Assembly (NCBI RefSeq): GCF_001428545.1
Contig: NZ_LMHZ01000008.1
Coordinates: forward strand, 62,001 to 126,000
Origin: Noviherbaspirillum sp. Root189
Lineage (GTDB): Bacteria; Pseudomonadota; Gammaproteobacteria; Burkholderiales; Burkholderiaceae_D
DNA length: 64,000 nucleotides
Direction: 5' to 3'
The position numbers were made by a program, and so were the translations under genes. Shown here piece by piece: positions 36,570 through 45,503 of this stretch (its first letter is position 1; every line of letters starts with the position of its first letter). The notes beneath the pieces were generated by a model, which ran no database searches, was not told where the DNA came from, and saw only the letters and a program-made list of their open reading frames with translations.

Positions 36570-36690
36570 GGCTCCTTCCCCCTCGTAGGGGGAAGGTCGG
36601 GATGGGGGTGAGAAGGTCGATCAACCGCCTACGATTGCTCAACCGTACTACCCCCTCCCTAACCCTCCCCCTGCATGGGGGAGGGGACAG
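36570..36690. repeat. Composite palindromic intergenic repeat, copy 1
   Basis: A ~121-bp element: a left arm CTTCCCCCTCGTAGGGGGAA with GGGATGGGGGTG, a ~40-bp core, then CCCTCCCTAACCCTCC and a right hairpin CCTCCCCCTGCATGGGGGAG. It lies between the acyl-CoA dehydrogenase and the FadN-like gene. The core is present in inverted orientation in copy 2 at 40998, while the outer arms are in the same orientation. It resembles GC-rich REP-like elements frequent in Burkholderiales. Confidence 0.8.
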
Positions 36691-36716
36691 TCCATACGAA
36701 ATTTTAAGGAGTCCCC

Positions 36717-39104
36717 ATGTCCAACTTCATCGTCAAGAAAGTCGCCGTGCTCGGCGCCGGCGTGATGGGCGCGCAGATCGCCGCCCACTGCGTGAACGCG
36801 AAAGTCCCCGTTGTCCTGTTCGACCTGCCGGCCAAGGAAGGCCCGAAGAACGGCATCGTGCTGCGCGCGATCGAAAACCTCAAGAAGCTCAGCCCGGCCC
36901 CGCTCGGCAACAAGGATGATGCATCCCTGATCCAGGTCGCCAACTACGAAGACAACCTTGAGATCCTCAAGGGTTGCGACCTCATCATCGAAGCGATCGC
37001 TGAGCGCATGGACTGGAAGCATGACCTGTACAAGAAGGTCGCTCCATTCATCGGCCCCAACACCATCTTTGCATCGAACACCTCCGGCCTGTCGATCACC
37101 GCGCTGTCCGAAGGTTTCGATGCCGATCTGAAAGCGCGTTTCTGCGGCGTGCACTTTTTCAACCCGCCGCGCTACATGCACCTGGTTGAACTGATTCCGA
37201 CCGTCTCGACCCGTCCGGAAATCCTCGATCAGCTCGAAGGCTTCCTGACCACGACGCTGGGCAAGGGTGTGGTGCGCGCGAAAGACACACCGAACTTCAT
37301 CGCCAACCGTGTCGGCATCTTCAGCATGATGGCGACGATGTATGAAGCACAGAAATTCGGCCTGCCGGTCGATGTCGTGGATGACCTGACCGGCACCAAG
37401 CTCGGTCGCGCCAAGTCGGCCACCTTCCGTACTGCCGACGTGGTGGGCCTCGACACCATGGGCCACGTAATGAAGACCATGCAGGACAACTTGAAGGACG
37501 ATCCCTTCTATCCGGTCTACAAGACGCCGGAACTGCTGGAAAAACTGATCGCCGCCGGTGCGCTCGGACAGAAGACCGGCGCCGGTTTCTTCAAGAAGGT
37601 GGGCAAGGACATCCTGCGCTTCGACGGCGCGAAGGGCGATTACGTCCCGTCCACCGGCAAGGCCGACGATATCGTGGTGCGCATCCTGAAGGAAAAGGAT
37701 CCGGCCAAGAAGATGAAGACATTGCGCGAGTCGACCAACCCGCAGGCGCAATTCCTGTGGGCGATCTTCCGCGACACCTTCCACTACATCGCCGTGCATC
37801 TTGAATCGATCGCCGATTGCGCACGTGATGTCGACTTCGCCCTGCGCTGGGGCTTCGGCCAGAAGAACGGTCCGTTCGAAGGCTGGCAGGCAGCCGGCTG
37901 GCAACAGGTGGCCGAGTGGGTCAAGGACGACATCGACGCCGGCAAGGCGCTGTGCAATGCACCGCTGCCGCAATGGGTGTTTGACGGCCGTACCGGTGTG
38001 CATACTGCCGAAGGCTCCTGGTCGCCGGCAAAAAATGCCTACGTGCCGCGCTCCGACCTCGCGGTCTACCAGCGTCAGGCTTTCCGCGCCACTGTGCTCG
38101 GCGAAAACGCACTGGACGGCACCAAGGCCGGCACCACTGTCTTTGAAGACGAATCGGTTCGCATCTGGCATCAGAACGACGACGTGCTGATCCTGTCGCT
38201 GAAGACCAAGATGCACGTGATCGGCCAGGGCGTGATCAACGGTCTCGCCAAGGCTATCGACGAAGCCGAAAAGAACTACAAGGGCCTGGTACTCTGGAGT
38301 GCGGATGCTGCCGACGGCGGCGCGTTCTCGGCAGGTGCCGACCTGCAATCGATGCTGCCGGTCTTCATGTCGGGCGGTGTCAAGGCCATCGAGCCCGAAG
38401 TCGCCAAGCTGCAGCAGGCGCACCAGGCGCTCAAGTATGCCAACGTGCCGGTAGTCGCAGCGGTATCCGGCATGGCGCTGGGCGGCGGTTGCGAACTGAT
38501 GATGCATGCGTCAAAACGTGTTGCCTCGATCGAGTCCTACATCGGCCTGGTGGAAGTGGGCGTGGGCCTGGTGCCGGCGGGTGGCGGCCTGAAGGAAGCG
38601 GCAGTGCGCGCAGCAGCCGATGCCAAGGGCACCGACATCCTGCAGTTCCTGAAGAACTACTTCACCAACGCAGCGACTGCCAACGTGTCGAAGTCCGCGC
38701 TCGAAGCCCAGAAGATGGGTTACCTGTCGCAGAACGACGTGATCGTGTTCAACCCCTACGAGCTGCTGCACGTGGCCAAGGTGGAAGCACGGGCGATGTT
38801 CGATGCCGGCTACCGTCCGCAACTGCAGAAGCTGATTCCGGTCGCTGGCCGTACCGGCATGGCCACCATCATGGCGCAGCTGGTCAACATGCGTGACGGC
38901 GGCTTCATCTCCGCGCACGATTACAAACTGGGTGCGATGATCGCCGAGATCGTCTGCGGCGGCGACATCGAGCCGGGCAGTCTGGTCAGCGAGCAGTGGC
39001 TGCTGGACCTGGAGCGCAAGGCCTTCATGGAATTGCTGAACAATCCAAAGACGCAGGAACGCATCATGGGCATGATGCAGACCGGCAAGCCCGTTCGTAA
39101 CTAA
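36717..39104 (+). CDS. 3-hydroxyacyl-CoA dehydrogenase / enoyl-CoA hydratase (FadN-type)
   Basis: A 795-residue two-domain beta-oxidation enzyme with the dehydrogenase first (GAGVMG Rossmann motif, G13-G18; HFFNPPRYMHLVELIPT with the catalytic histidine) and a crotonase domain last (GGAFSAGADLQSM and SGMALGGGCELMMHASK). This order, and the length, are those of B. subtilis FadN and are the reverse of E. coli FadB/FadJ. The ribosome site AAGGAG at 36706-36711 sets ATG 36717. The neighbours (dehydrogenase, thioesterase, thiolase) support a complete trans-acyl-CoA cycle. fadN is a functional analogue, not a verified name. Confidence 0.92.
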   Translation: MSNFIVKKVAVLGAGVMGAQIAAHCVNAKVPVVLFDLPAKEGPKNGIVLRAIENLKKLSPAPLGNKDDASLIQVANYEDNLEILKGCDLIIEAIAERMDWKHDLYKKVAPFIGPNTIFASNTSGLSITALSEGFDADLKARFCGVHFFNPPRYMHLVELIPTVSTRPEILDQLEGFLTTTLGKGVVRAKDTPNFIANRVGIFSMMATMYEAQKFGLPVDVVDDLTGTKLGRAKSATFRTADVVGLDTMGHVMKTMQDNLKDDPFYPVYKTPELLEKLIAAGALGQKTGAGFFKKVGKDILRFDGAKGDYVPSTGKADDIVVRILKEKDPAKKMKTLRESTNPQAQFLWAIFRDTFHYIAVHLESIADCARDVDFALRWGFGQKNGPFEGWQAAGWQQVAEWVKDDIDAGKALCNAPLPQWVFDGRTGVHTAEGSWSPAKNAYVPRSDLAVYQRQAFRATVLGENALDGTKAGTTVFEDESVRIWHQNDDVLILSLKTKMHVIGQGVINGLAKAIDEAEKNYKGLVLWSADAADGGAFSAGADLQSMLPVFMSGGVKAIEPEVAKLQQAHQALKYANVPVVAAVSGMALGGGCELMMHASKRVASIESYIGLVEVGVGLVPAGGGLKEAAVRAAADAKGTDILQFLKNYFTNAATANVSKSALEAQKMGYLSQNDVIVFNPYELLHVAKVEARAMFDAGYRPQLQKLIPVAGRTGMATIMAQLVNMRDGGFISAHDYKLGAMIAEIVCGGDIEPGSLVSEQWLLDLERKAFMELLNNPKTQERIMGMMQTGKPVRN

Positions 39105-39159
39105 GCGTGTAACTAAGCGCGTAACTAAGCGGATTGATCAGTTAATACAGGACGACATC

Positions 39160-39582
39160 ATGGACCTGCTGCAGATTGGAAAACAGGCACTGGCATCACA
39201 GCCGTTCAGCATGCTGGTCGGCGCGGTCCTGACAAAGTTTGACCAGGAAGGCACGGAATTGCGCGTGCCGATCCAGGACAAGCTCAAGCAGCAGCATGGC
39301 TTCGTGCACGGCGGCGTGGTCAGCTATGCCGCCGACAATGCCCTGACCTTCGCGGGCGGGGCGGCACTTGGTACCGGTGTCGTCACCTCGGAATACAAGA
39401 TCAATTACGTGCGTCCGGCAATCGGGCAGGAGCTGATTGCCCGCGCCGTCGCCGTCCATGCAGGCAAGTCGCAGGCGGCATGCCGCTGCGATATTTTCGT
39501 CGTCGACGAAGGTAAAGAGACTTTGTGCGCAATCGCGCAGGGCACGATCGCACGGCTCCCCGCCGCGTCGTCGGCTGAATGA
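39160..39582 (+). CDS. PaaI-family hotdog thioesterase
   Basis: A 140-residue hotdog-fold protein: QHGFVHGGVVSYAADNALTF contains the PaaI/YdiI-type HGG signature and the aspartate of the catalytic helix. These enzymes cleave aromatic or fatty acyl-CoA, releasing CoA. It is 55 bp after the FadN-like gene and its stop region overlaps the leader of the thiolase gene, so it belongs to the operon, probably as a CoA-recycling safety valve. Substrate unknown. Confidence 0.85.
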   Translation: MDLLQIGKQALASQPFSMLVGAVLTKFDQEGTELRVPIQDKLKQQHGFVHGGVVSYAADNALTFAGGAALGTGVVTSEYKINYVRPAIGQELIARAVAVHAGKSQAACRCDIFVVDEGKETLCAIAQGTIARLPAASSAE

Positions 39583-39599
39583 ACCAGGAGAATTTCAAC

Positions 39600-40796
39600 A
39601 TGAGCAAACAACTTCAAGAAGCATACGTAGTCGCAGCGACCCGCACGCCGATCGGCAAGGCGCCGCGCGGCATGTTCAAGAACGTCCGTCCGGACGACCT
39701 GCTGGTACGCGCGCTGCAAGCGGCCATGGCACAGGTGCCTAACCTCGATCCAAAGACCATCGAAGACGCCATCGTCGGTTGCTCGTTCCCCGAAGCTGAG
39801 CAAGGCATGAACATGGCGCGTAACGCCGTGCTGCTGGCCGGCCTGCCCAACACGGTTGGCGGCGTAACCATCAACCGTTACTGCGCATCGGGTATCACCG
39901 CTGTGGCCATGGCGGCGGACCGCATCCGCGTCGGCCAGGCCGATGTGATGATCGCCGCCGGTGCCGAATCGATGTCGATGGTGCCGATGATGGGTCACCA
40001 TCCGGCCATCAACATGGGCGTGTTCAAGGATGAAAACATCGGCATGGCCTATGGCATGGGCCTGACCGCGGAAAAGGTTGCGCAGCAGTGGAAGATCTCC
40101 CGCGAAGCGCAAGACCAGTTCGCGCTGGAATCGCATCGCCGTGCCATCGCTGCGCAGCAATCGGGCGCACGCGAAGCCGAAATCTGCCCGGTCGAGATCA
40201 TCGAGAAATTCCCGAACCTCGGCACCGGGCAGATCGATATCAAGACCCGCACCGTCAACCAGGACGAAGGCGCACGCGCCGACACCAGCCTGGAAGTGCT
40301 GGGCAAGCTCAAGCCGGTATTTGCCAACAAGGGCAGCGTCACGGCCGGCAACAGCTCGCAGACGTCGGACGGGGCCGGCGCGCTGATCCTGGTATCGGAA
40401 AAGATCCTCAAGCAGTTTAATTTGACTCCGCTCGCGAAGTTCTCGTCGTTCGCCGTCCGCGGTGTGCCGCCGGAAATCATGGGCATTGGTCCGAAGGAAG
40501 CGATTCCTGCAGCCTGCCGCGCCGCCGGCATCACCCAGGACCAGCTGGACTGGATCGAACTGAATGAAGCGTTCGCCGCTCAGGCGCTCGCGGTGATTCA
40601 GGACCTCGGTCTGGATCCTTCCAAGGTCAATCCCTACGGCGGCGCGATTGCCCTCGGCCACCCGCTCGGCGCAACCGGCGCGATCCGTGCCGCAACGACG
40701 ATCCATGCGATGCGTGCCAAGAACCTGAAGTACGGCATGGTAACCATGTGCGTCGGTACCGGCATGGGTGCGGCGGGTATCTTTGAAGCAGTTTAA
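39600..40796 (+). CDS. Acetyl-CoA C-acyltransferase (thiolase, FadA-like)
   Basis: A 398-residue thiolase for the last step of beta-oxidation. C95 (NRYCASGIT) is the acyl-enzyme cysteine, H354 (GHPLGATG) and C384 (CVGTGMGA) complete the active site. I chose ATG 39600 because GGAG (39587-39590) lies directly ahead, the earlier in-frame ATG overlaps the thioesterase stop and has no site. It is the last gene before an intrinsic terminator. Confidence 0.93.
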   Translation: MSKQLQEAYVVAATRTPIGKAPRGMFKNVRPDDLLVRALQAAMAQVPNLDPKTIEDAIVGCSFPEAEQGMNMARNAVLLAGLPNTVGGVTINRYCASGITAVAMAADRIRVGQADVMIAAGAESMSMVPMMGHHPAINMGVFKDENIGMAYGMGLTAEKVAQQWKISREAQDQFALESHRRAIAAQQSGAREAEICPVEIIEKFPNLGTGQIDIKTRTVNQDEGARADTSLEVLGKLKPVFANKGSVTAGNSSQTSDGAGALILVSEKILKQFNLTPLAKFSSFAVRGVPPEIMGIGPKEAIPAACRAAGITQDQLDWIELNEAFAAQALAVIQDLGLDPSKVNPYGGAIALGHPLGATGAIRAATTIHAMRAKNLKYGMVTMCVGTGMGAAGIFEAV

Positions 40797-40820
40797 ATTC
40801 GGTGCTTGATGTGTGATTCG

Positions 40821-40856
40821 AAAGCCGTGCACTACGTAGCTGCGCGGCTTTTTTGT
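40821..40856 (+). terminator. Intrinsic terminator of the fad operon
   Basis: AAGCCGTGC (40822-40830) pairs with GCGCGGCTT (40842-40850; one G-U) over an 11-nt loop with its own small palindrome, then TTTTTTG. It follows the thiolase stop by 25 bp and separates the operon from the later enoyl-CoA hydratase. Confidence 0.88.
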
Positions 40857-40997
40857 TGGTGAATGGTTTCCGTTTCGCCAAATACTCAGCGTCGGCTCGG
40901 TCAGCACGCAACCATCAATATTCGTGCACAATCACTGTGCCGGTGAACCCGAGTAAACGTGCATGATGAGCCCCGCAACAAGTAGCGCATCAGTGAC

Positions 40998-41117
40998 CGG
41001 CTCCTTCCTCCTTGCAGGGGGAAGGTTGGGATGGGGGTAGTGCGGTTGAGCTGCCGTATGCGTTGATTTGACCTGCACACCCCCACCCTAACCCTCCCCC
41101 TACAAGGGGGAGGGGAT
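40998..41117. repeat. Composite palindromic intergenic repeat, copy 2
   Basis: A ~120-bp element with arms CTTCCTCCTTGCAGGGGGAA ... CACCCTAACCCTCCCCCT and a final AGGGGGAGGGGA. Its arms match copy 1 (36570) in the same direction, but the ~40-bp core matches the reverse complement of the copy 1 core (shared CGGTTGAGC, CGTA and TTGAT in order). The gap 40797-41221 otherwise holds only the terminator above and the enoyl-CoA hydratase leader. Confidence 0.8.
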
Positions 41118-41221
41118 CTAACGGAGCGTGTTGCGAGGGCATCGAGTTTGTCTGGACAAACTAAACACCAGAACACCAGAAGACCAAAGCGTATAAGACT
41201 ACCTATTTCACAGGAGAAGAC

Positions 41222-41989
41222 ATGGACATCCAGACCACCAAGGCCAACGGCATTCTGACCATCGAATTCAACCGTCCCGACAAGAAGAACGCAATCACTT
41301 CGGCGATGTACCAGTTGATGGCCGACGCGCTCAGCGATGCCGAAACCGACAATGCCGTACGTGCGATCCTCATCATCGGCAAGCCGGAAATTTTTACCGC
41401 CGGCAACGACCTTGAAGACTTCATGAAGCATTCATCTGCACCGGTCGGTGAACGCCCGGTCGCACAGTTCATGCGCCATCTCAGCACCGCCTCCAAACCG
41501 GTTGTCGCTGCTGTCGCCGGCGCCGCTGTCGGCATCGGCACCACATTGCTCATGCATTGCGACCTCGTCTACGCGGCGGAGAATGCCAAGTTCTCCATGC
41601 CCTTCACCCAGCTTGGTCTGTGTCCCGAATTCGCCTCCAGCATGCTGTTCCCGCAAATGGTCGGTTACCAGCGCGCTGCGGAAAAGCTGCTGCTGGGCGA
41701 AGCCTTTTCGGCCCAGGAAGCGCAGGAAATGGGTTTTGTCAGCCGCGTGTTGCCGGCACCTGACCTGATTCCGTTTGCACACGCGCAGGCGGCGAAACTG
41801 GTCGCCTTGCCAGCATCGTCGCTGCGCACCACCAAGCGCTTGATGAAAGACAGCCAGGTTGAGGCTGTGCAGCAGCGCATGCTGGCAGAAAATAAGCATT
41901 TCGGTGAAATGCTGGGTGCGAACGAAGCGAAGGAAGCATTCACTGCTTTCTTTGAAAAGCGGCGTCCGGATTTCTCGAAATTCGTTTAA
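41222..41989 (+). CDS. Enoyl-CoA hydratase/isomerase family protein
   Basis: A 255-residue crotonase-fold enzyme. EIFTAGNDLEDFMKH and AGAAVGIGTTLLMHCDLVYA form the oxyanion-hole and acyl-CoA-binding segments; LGLCPEFASSM carries the acidic residue of the second catalytic position. The ribosome site CAGGAGAAG at 41211-41219 sets ATG 41222. It probably acts on enoyl-CoA esters alongside the fad operon but sits after its terminator and the repeat. Confidence 0.9.
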   Translation: MDIQTTKANGILTIEFNRPDKKNAITSAMYQLMADALSDAETDNAVRAILIIGKPEIFTAGNDLEDFMKHSSAPVGERPVAQFMRHLSTASKPVVAAVAGAAVGIGTTLLMHCDLVYAAENAKFSMPFTQLGLCPEFASSMLFPQMVGYQRAAEKLLLGEAFSAQEAQEMGFVSRVLPAPDLIPFAHAQAAKLVALPASSLRTTKRLMKDSQVEAVQQRMLAENKHFGEMLGANEAKEAFTAFFEKRRPDFSKFV

Positions 41990-42061
41990 CCAGCGTTCAC
42001 GGCGTTATCAGGGACGGCGCCTCCGTATGCGCGGTCCTCCAACCTACAGACCTGCAGCGCG

Positions 42062-42910
42062 TCAACGGCGATGCAGGAGCCGGGCCCACCAGCTTTTGCG
42101 CGGCATGATGGTCTTCCGGGTGGTGGGGATTTCAGGGTCCGCCGATTTCTGGGCATAGATTGGCGCTGCAAATTCAGGCACGGCCTTACGCTCGGGTTCT
42201 GTCGCTTGCATAGAGCCAGGGGTGTCGACGTTGGGCGGCTGATCTGTCAAAGGGCCGACTTGCGAAGCTGGTGCGGGTGGACGTGACGTGGTGACCTCCG
42301 GTTCCGGCACATGGGCCGGCTCGGGTGCCTGATGTGACGCCTGCGCTGTTTGTGGCGACGGTGGCGTTAACGGAGCCTGCGCCCCTGGTAGGTCCTCTTG
42401 CTCCTTTGGCACCGACGTCTGCTGTGGTTCCTGCCGCGCTTCCGGTCGTGGTTCAGGCATAGTCTGTTGCGGCTCGGGTGCCGCCTTTGCCGCCGTTTCG
42501 GCTGGCGCGGGCTTGACTGCTTCTACCTGCCTGTCGTACTCCAGGAAAAGCACCTTGCTTTCCAGTACTTTGATCACGCTATCCTTGTCCGCCAGCCTTG
42601 CGCGCAATTCCGTCGTGACCTGATCCTTTACCTTGCGCAATTCCGCTTCCAGCGCGAGCGCCCGCTCAAGCGAGCGATTCCTTTCTTCAAGAATCGCAAT
42701 TCTCACCTTGTCGTGATCGACCGCATTGCCATGTTCCGCGTCGTTGGCATGCAGTCGTCCGTAGGTCCGCAGCAATTCGGAAGTTTCAATCTGCGTTTCG
42801 CCTTCGGGCGTGACGGTCTTGGACAGACGGCCGCGCTCGATGTCGCGATATAGGGTTGAGCGGTTCCTGCGAACAAGTTTCGCAGCCTCGGTGATGGAAA
42901 CGAGTGCCAT
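42062..42910 (-). CDS. HTH-containing coiled-coil protein with basic C-terminal tail
   Basis: A 282-residue protein of a type I associate with plasmid-borne DNA-binding proteins. The N-terminus MALVSITEAAKLVRRNRSTL then LYRDIERGRLSKT forms a MerR/excisionase-like helix-turn-helix (1-50); a predicted coiled coil spans about 65-140 (AILEERNRSLERALALEAEL, then KDQVTTELRARLADKDSVI); a Pro/Gln/Ala-rich disordered stretch runs to about 260; the end is PRKSWWARLLHRR, a short basic, aromatic tail that could bind membrane. Function unknown. ATG 42908-42910 is chosen by the start of the HTH; the frame is open further upstream. It lies between the enoyl-CoA hydratase and a ThDP enzyme, with no obvious partner. 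Confidence 0.72.
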   Translation of the reverse strand: MALVSITEAAKLVRRNRSTLYRDIERGRLSKTVTPEGETQIETSELLRTYGRLHANDAEHGNAVDHDKVRIAILEERNRSLERALALEAELRKVKDQVTTELRARLADKDSVIKVLESKVLFLEYDRQVEAVKPAPAETAAKAAPEPQQTMPEPRPEARQEPQQTSVPKEQEDLPGAQAPLTPPSPQTAQASHQAPEPAHVPEPEVTTSRPPAPASQVGPLTDQPPNVDTPGSMQATEPERKAVPEFAAPIYAQKSADPEIPTTRKTIMPRKSWWARLLHRR

Positions 42911-43138
42911 ATTCGGAAAGTAAGTGGTGTCGGATGGTAACGCTCCTGCCAGAAGGAGGCCGGGCGGAAGGGGAGCGATGCGACGCGCAGGCGAACGCAA
43001 CGTCGGTGCCGTGCCGCCGTGTATTCCTTGACAAACTTTTCCCGAAAAAATTCTGCTGCAGCTTACGGAAACGCTACGCTTTCAAACATGACGGACCGGA
43101 CAGTCTGGAAGATCACGCGTTGCAAGCTAGAAATAAGC

Positions 43139-44845
43139 TCAGGTCCTGGCGTTCAGCGCGGTGTTGCGAATCGTTTCAAGCGAAGCATTGGGTGTGATGA
43201 GATCCGCGTCGTAACGCAGTTCGATCAGGGCCGGCATGCCGGTGGACACGATATGCGCGCGCGCCCGTCGTAATGCAGGCAAGAAATCCTCTGTCGTGTC
43301 GACCGCTTCGCCATGCGCGCCATAGGCTTTTGCCAGGGCGGCAAAGTCCGGGTTGTGCAGCGACGTGCCGGAAACACGTGCCGGGAATTCGCGTTCCTGA
43401 TGCATGCGAATTGTGCCGTAGGTGCCGTTATTGAACACAATGAACAGCACGCCGGACTGGAACTGCACCGCAGTCGCCAGTTCCTGTCCATTCATCAGAA
43501 AGTCGCCGTCACCCGCGAAATTGACGACACTGCGCTGACGTCCGGCGTGCTTCTCGATGATGCCCGCTGCCACTGCAGCGGGCGCACCGTATCCCATCGC
43601 GCCCGAGGTTGGCGCGAGTTGCGTACGCAGGCCGCCATAGAGCCAGAATCGATGCGCCCAAGTGGCGAAGTTGCCTGCGCCATTGGTGATGATGGTGTCC
43701 GCAGGAAGTTCGGCTTTGAGTGCTTGTACCACTTGCCACAGATTGAGCCTGGCCTGTTTGTCCTTGAAGATCGGCGGTTCGGCTTGCCAAGCCTGCAGGT
43801 CGGCGCGCGCCTCGGCGACTGTATGACGCCATGCGCCTGCATCGACGGGCTCCATGCCTGCCAGCGCCGCCGCGATCTGCGGCATGCCGCTGTTGATCAT
43901 CAGATTGGCCTGGTAGACCCGCCCAAGCTCGTCCGCGCCGGCATGGATATGGATCAGTCCTTGACGTGGATTGGGTGCGTCAAGCAAGGTATAGCCGCCA
44001 GTGGTCATTTCGCCGAGACGAGGGCCGATGGCAATCACCAGATCGGCAGCCTTGATGCGTGCGGCGAGCTTGGGGTTGATGCCGATACCGACATCGCCGA
44101 TGTAGTGCGCATGCCGGTTATCCAGCAGATCCTGGAAGCGGAATGCGCAGGCGACAGGCAGGGCGTTGGCTTCGGCAAAGCGGCGTATGTCATCGCATGC
44201 CTCGCTGGTCCATACCGTGCCGCCGAGAATCACGACAGGCCGCTGGGCAGCGGCCAGCATCGCGCGCAACTCCGCGATCTGCGAAGGCGCCGGCGCCGCC
44301 TGCACCGGCTTGTATGGCCGTGCGTCCGGCACGTCCGCCGAAGCGCTCAGCATGTCTTCCGGCAGCGCCAGCACAACGGGTCCGGGACGGCCGCTGGTGG
44401 CGACCTGGAAGGCACGTGCCACATATTCCGGCACACGGTCGGCACGATCGATTTGCGCCACCCATTTCGTCATGGTGCCGAACATGCGGCGGTAATCGAT
44501 TTCCTGAAAAGCTTCACGCTCGACGAAATCATTGCCGACCTGCCCGATGAACAGGATCATCGGCGTTGAATCCTGATGTGCGGTATGCACGCCTATCGAT
44601 GCATTGGTCGCGCCGGGCCCGCGTGTCACGAAGCAGATGCCGGGGCGTCCGGTCAGCTTGCCGTAGGCTTCGGCCATGAATGCCGCGCCGCCTTCCTGGC
44701 GATTGATGATGAAACGTATCGAGGAGTCATGCAGCGCATCGAGCACCGCGAGATAGCTTTCGCCGGGGACGCCGAATGCAATGTCGGCGCCATGAGTTTG
44801 CAAAGCATCGACCAGTAGCTGGCCGCCGGTGCGGGATGTTGGCAT
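43139..44845 (-). CDS. Thiamine-diphosphate-dependent enzyme, acetolactate synthase-like
   Basis: A 568-residue ThDP enzyme of the acetolactate synthase/POX superfamily. The N-terminal Pyr domain has FGVPGESYLAVLDAL and the activating glutamate E51 in NRQEGGAAF; the central domain follows; the C-terminal PP domain has GDGDFLMNGQELATAV with NNGTYG, the metal/diphosphate signature. No regulatory subunit gene is beside it, so it need not be the biosynthetic IlvB; oxalyl-CoA or other 2-oxoacid decarboxylases are alternatives. ATG 44843-44845 is used; the frame extends 11 codons further upstream without family similarity. Confidence 0.85.
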   Translation of the reverse strand: MPTSRTGGQLLVDALQTHGADIAFGVPGESYLAVLDALHDSSIRFIINRQEGGAAFMAEAYGKLTGRPGICFVTRGPGATNASIGVHTAHQDSTPMILFIGQVGNDFVEREAFQEIDYRRMFGTMTKWVAQIDRADRVPEYVARAFQVATSGRPGPVVLALPEDMLSASADVPDARPYKPVQAAPAPSQIAELRAMLAAAQRPVVILGGTVWTSEACDDIRRFAEANALPVACAFRFQDLLDNRHAHYIGDVGIGINPKLAARIKAADLVIAIGPRLGEMTTGGYTLLDAPNPRQGLIHIHAGADELGRVYQANLMINSGMPQIAAALAGMEPVDAGAWRHTVAEARADLQAWQAEPPIFKDKQARLNLWQVVQALKAELPADTIITNGAGNFATWAHRFWLYGGLRTQLAPTSGAMGYGAPAAVAAGIIEKHAGRQRSVVNFAGDGDFLMNGQELATAVQFQSGVLFIVFNNGTYGTIRMHQEREFPARVSGTSLHNPDFAALAKAYGAHGEAVDTTEDFLPALRRARAHIVSTGMPALIELRYDADLITPNASLETIRNTALNART

Positions 44846-45012
44846 GATAATCAACTTGTCATTCAGGATGCACAACAATATATCGCATGCTGACGGTTTC
44901 TGTCGGTTGCAACGAGGCAGGCCTCATAGGGGAGTTGACGCGAGATTCCAATGTGCCGATACCCTTGAAGAATTTTCCTGCCCACACAGACCGCCCGACA
45001 CGCCGCCTGCGT

Positions 45013-45018
45013 TACAAT
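45013..45018 (+). promoter_or_regulatory. -10 element of rnpB
   Basis: TACAAT lies 8 bp before the predicted first base of RNase P RNA (45026). A matching -35 hexamer is not obvious. Confidence 0.55.
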
Positions 45019-45025
45019 GCCGCCT

Positions 45026-45345
45026 GAAGCAAGCCAGACAGCCGCTGGCTATCGCAAGATAGCGGGAGGAAGGTCCGGACTCCACAGAGCAGGGTGACGG
45101 CTAACGACCGTCCGCCGTGAGGCGCGGAATAGGGCCACAGAGACGAGCGTATTAAGTTACGGTGAAACGCGGTAACCTCCACCCGGAGCAATTTCAAATA
45201 GGCACGCATTGATGCTGCTCGCGGAGCGTGCGGGTAGAAAGCTTGAGCCGTGGAGCAATTCACGGCCTAGAGGAATGGCTGTCATAGCGCGCAAGGGCAA
45301 CCCCAGGCGCCGTAACAGAATCCGGCCTATCGGCTTGCTTCACTT
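45026..45345 (+). ncRNA. rnpB: RNase P RNA (bacterial type A)
   Basis: RNase P RNA matures the 5' ends of tRNAs with the RnpA protein. The 5' end GAAGCAAGCCAGACAGCCGC matches the type A consensus; the P4/CR-I segment reads GGAGGAAGGTCCGGACTCC and continues into ACAGAGCAGGGTG; the late CR-V core has ACAGAATCCGGCCTATCGG and the 3' end GCTTGCTTCAC pairs back with the 5' end (GAAGCAAGC), as in E. coli. Ends are estimated by similarity to that RNA, so they may be off by a few bases. It lies downstream of the ThDP gene's start, on the opposite strand. Confidence 0.95.
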
Positions 45346-45503
45346 TATTCGATTGAATGCTTCCTTGAGCGCACCGCTGCATCTATTTTTGCGATTGAAT
45401 TGCGTGCAATATGTTGTGTTTTTACAGGAACGACCGTACCGTTCCGGACGGCTTGAGCAATCTCAACGCGCGTAATCTTTGTTTCGCTAAAGTACGCCTC
45501 TCC

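Noticed and set aside
34750-36642. 630-codon antisense frame opposite the acyl-CoA dehydrogenase
   Set aside because: Same codon-bias artefact; no ribosome site, no motif, fully covered by the real gene.
36648-38507. 619-codon antisense frame opposite the FadN-like gene
   Set aside because: Same artefact; composition is that of reverse-translated coding DNA.
39405-40931. 508-codon antisense frame opposite the thiolase
   Set aside because: Mirror of a conserved enzyme with all active-site residues; no family signal on the minus strand.
45431-45455. Possible rnpB terminator
   Set aside because: The pairing CCGTACCGTTCCGGACGG is weak and no T-run follows.
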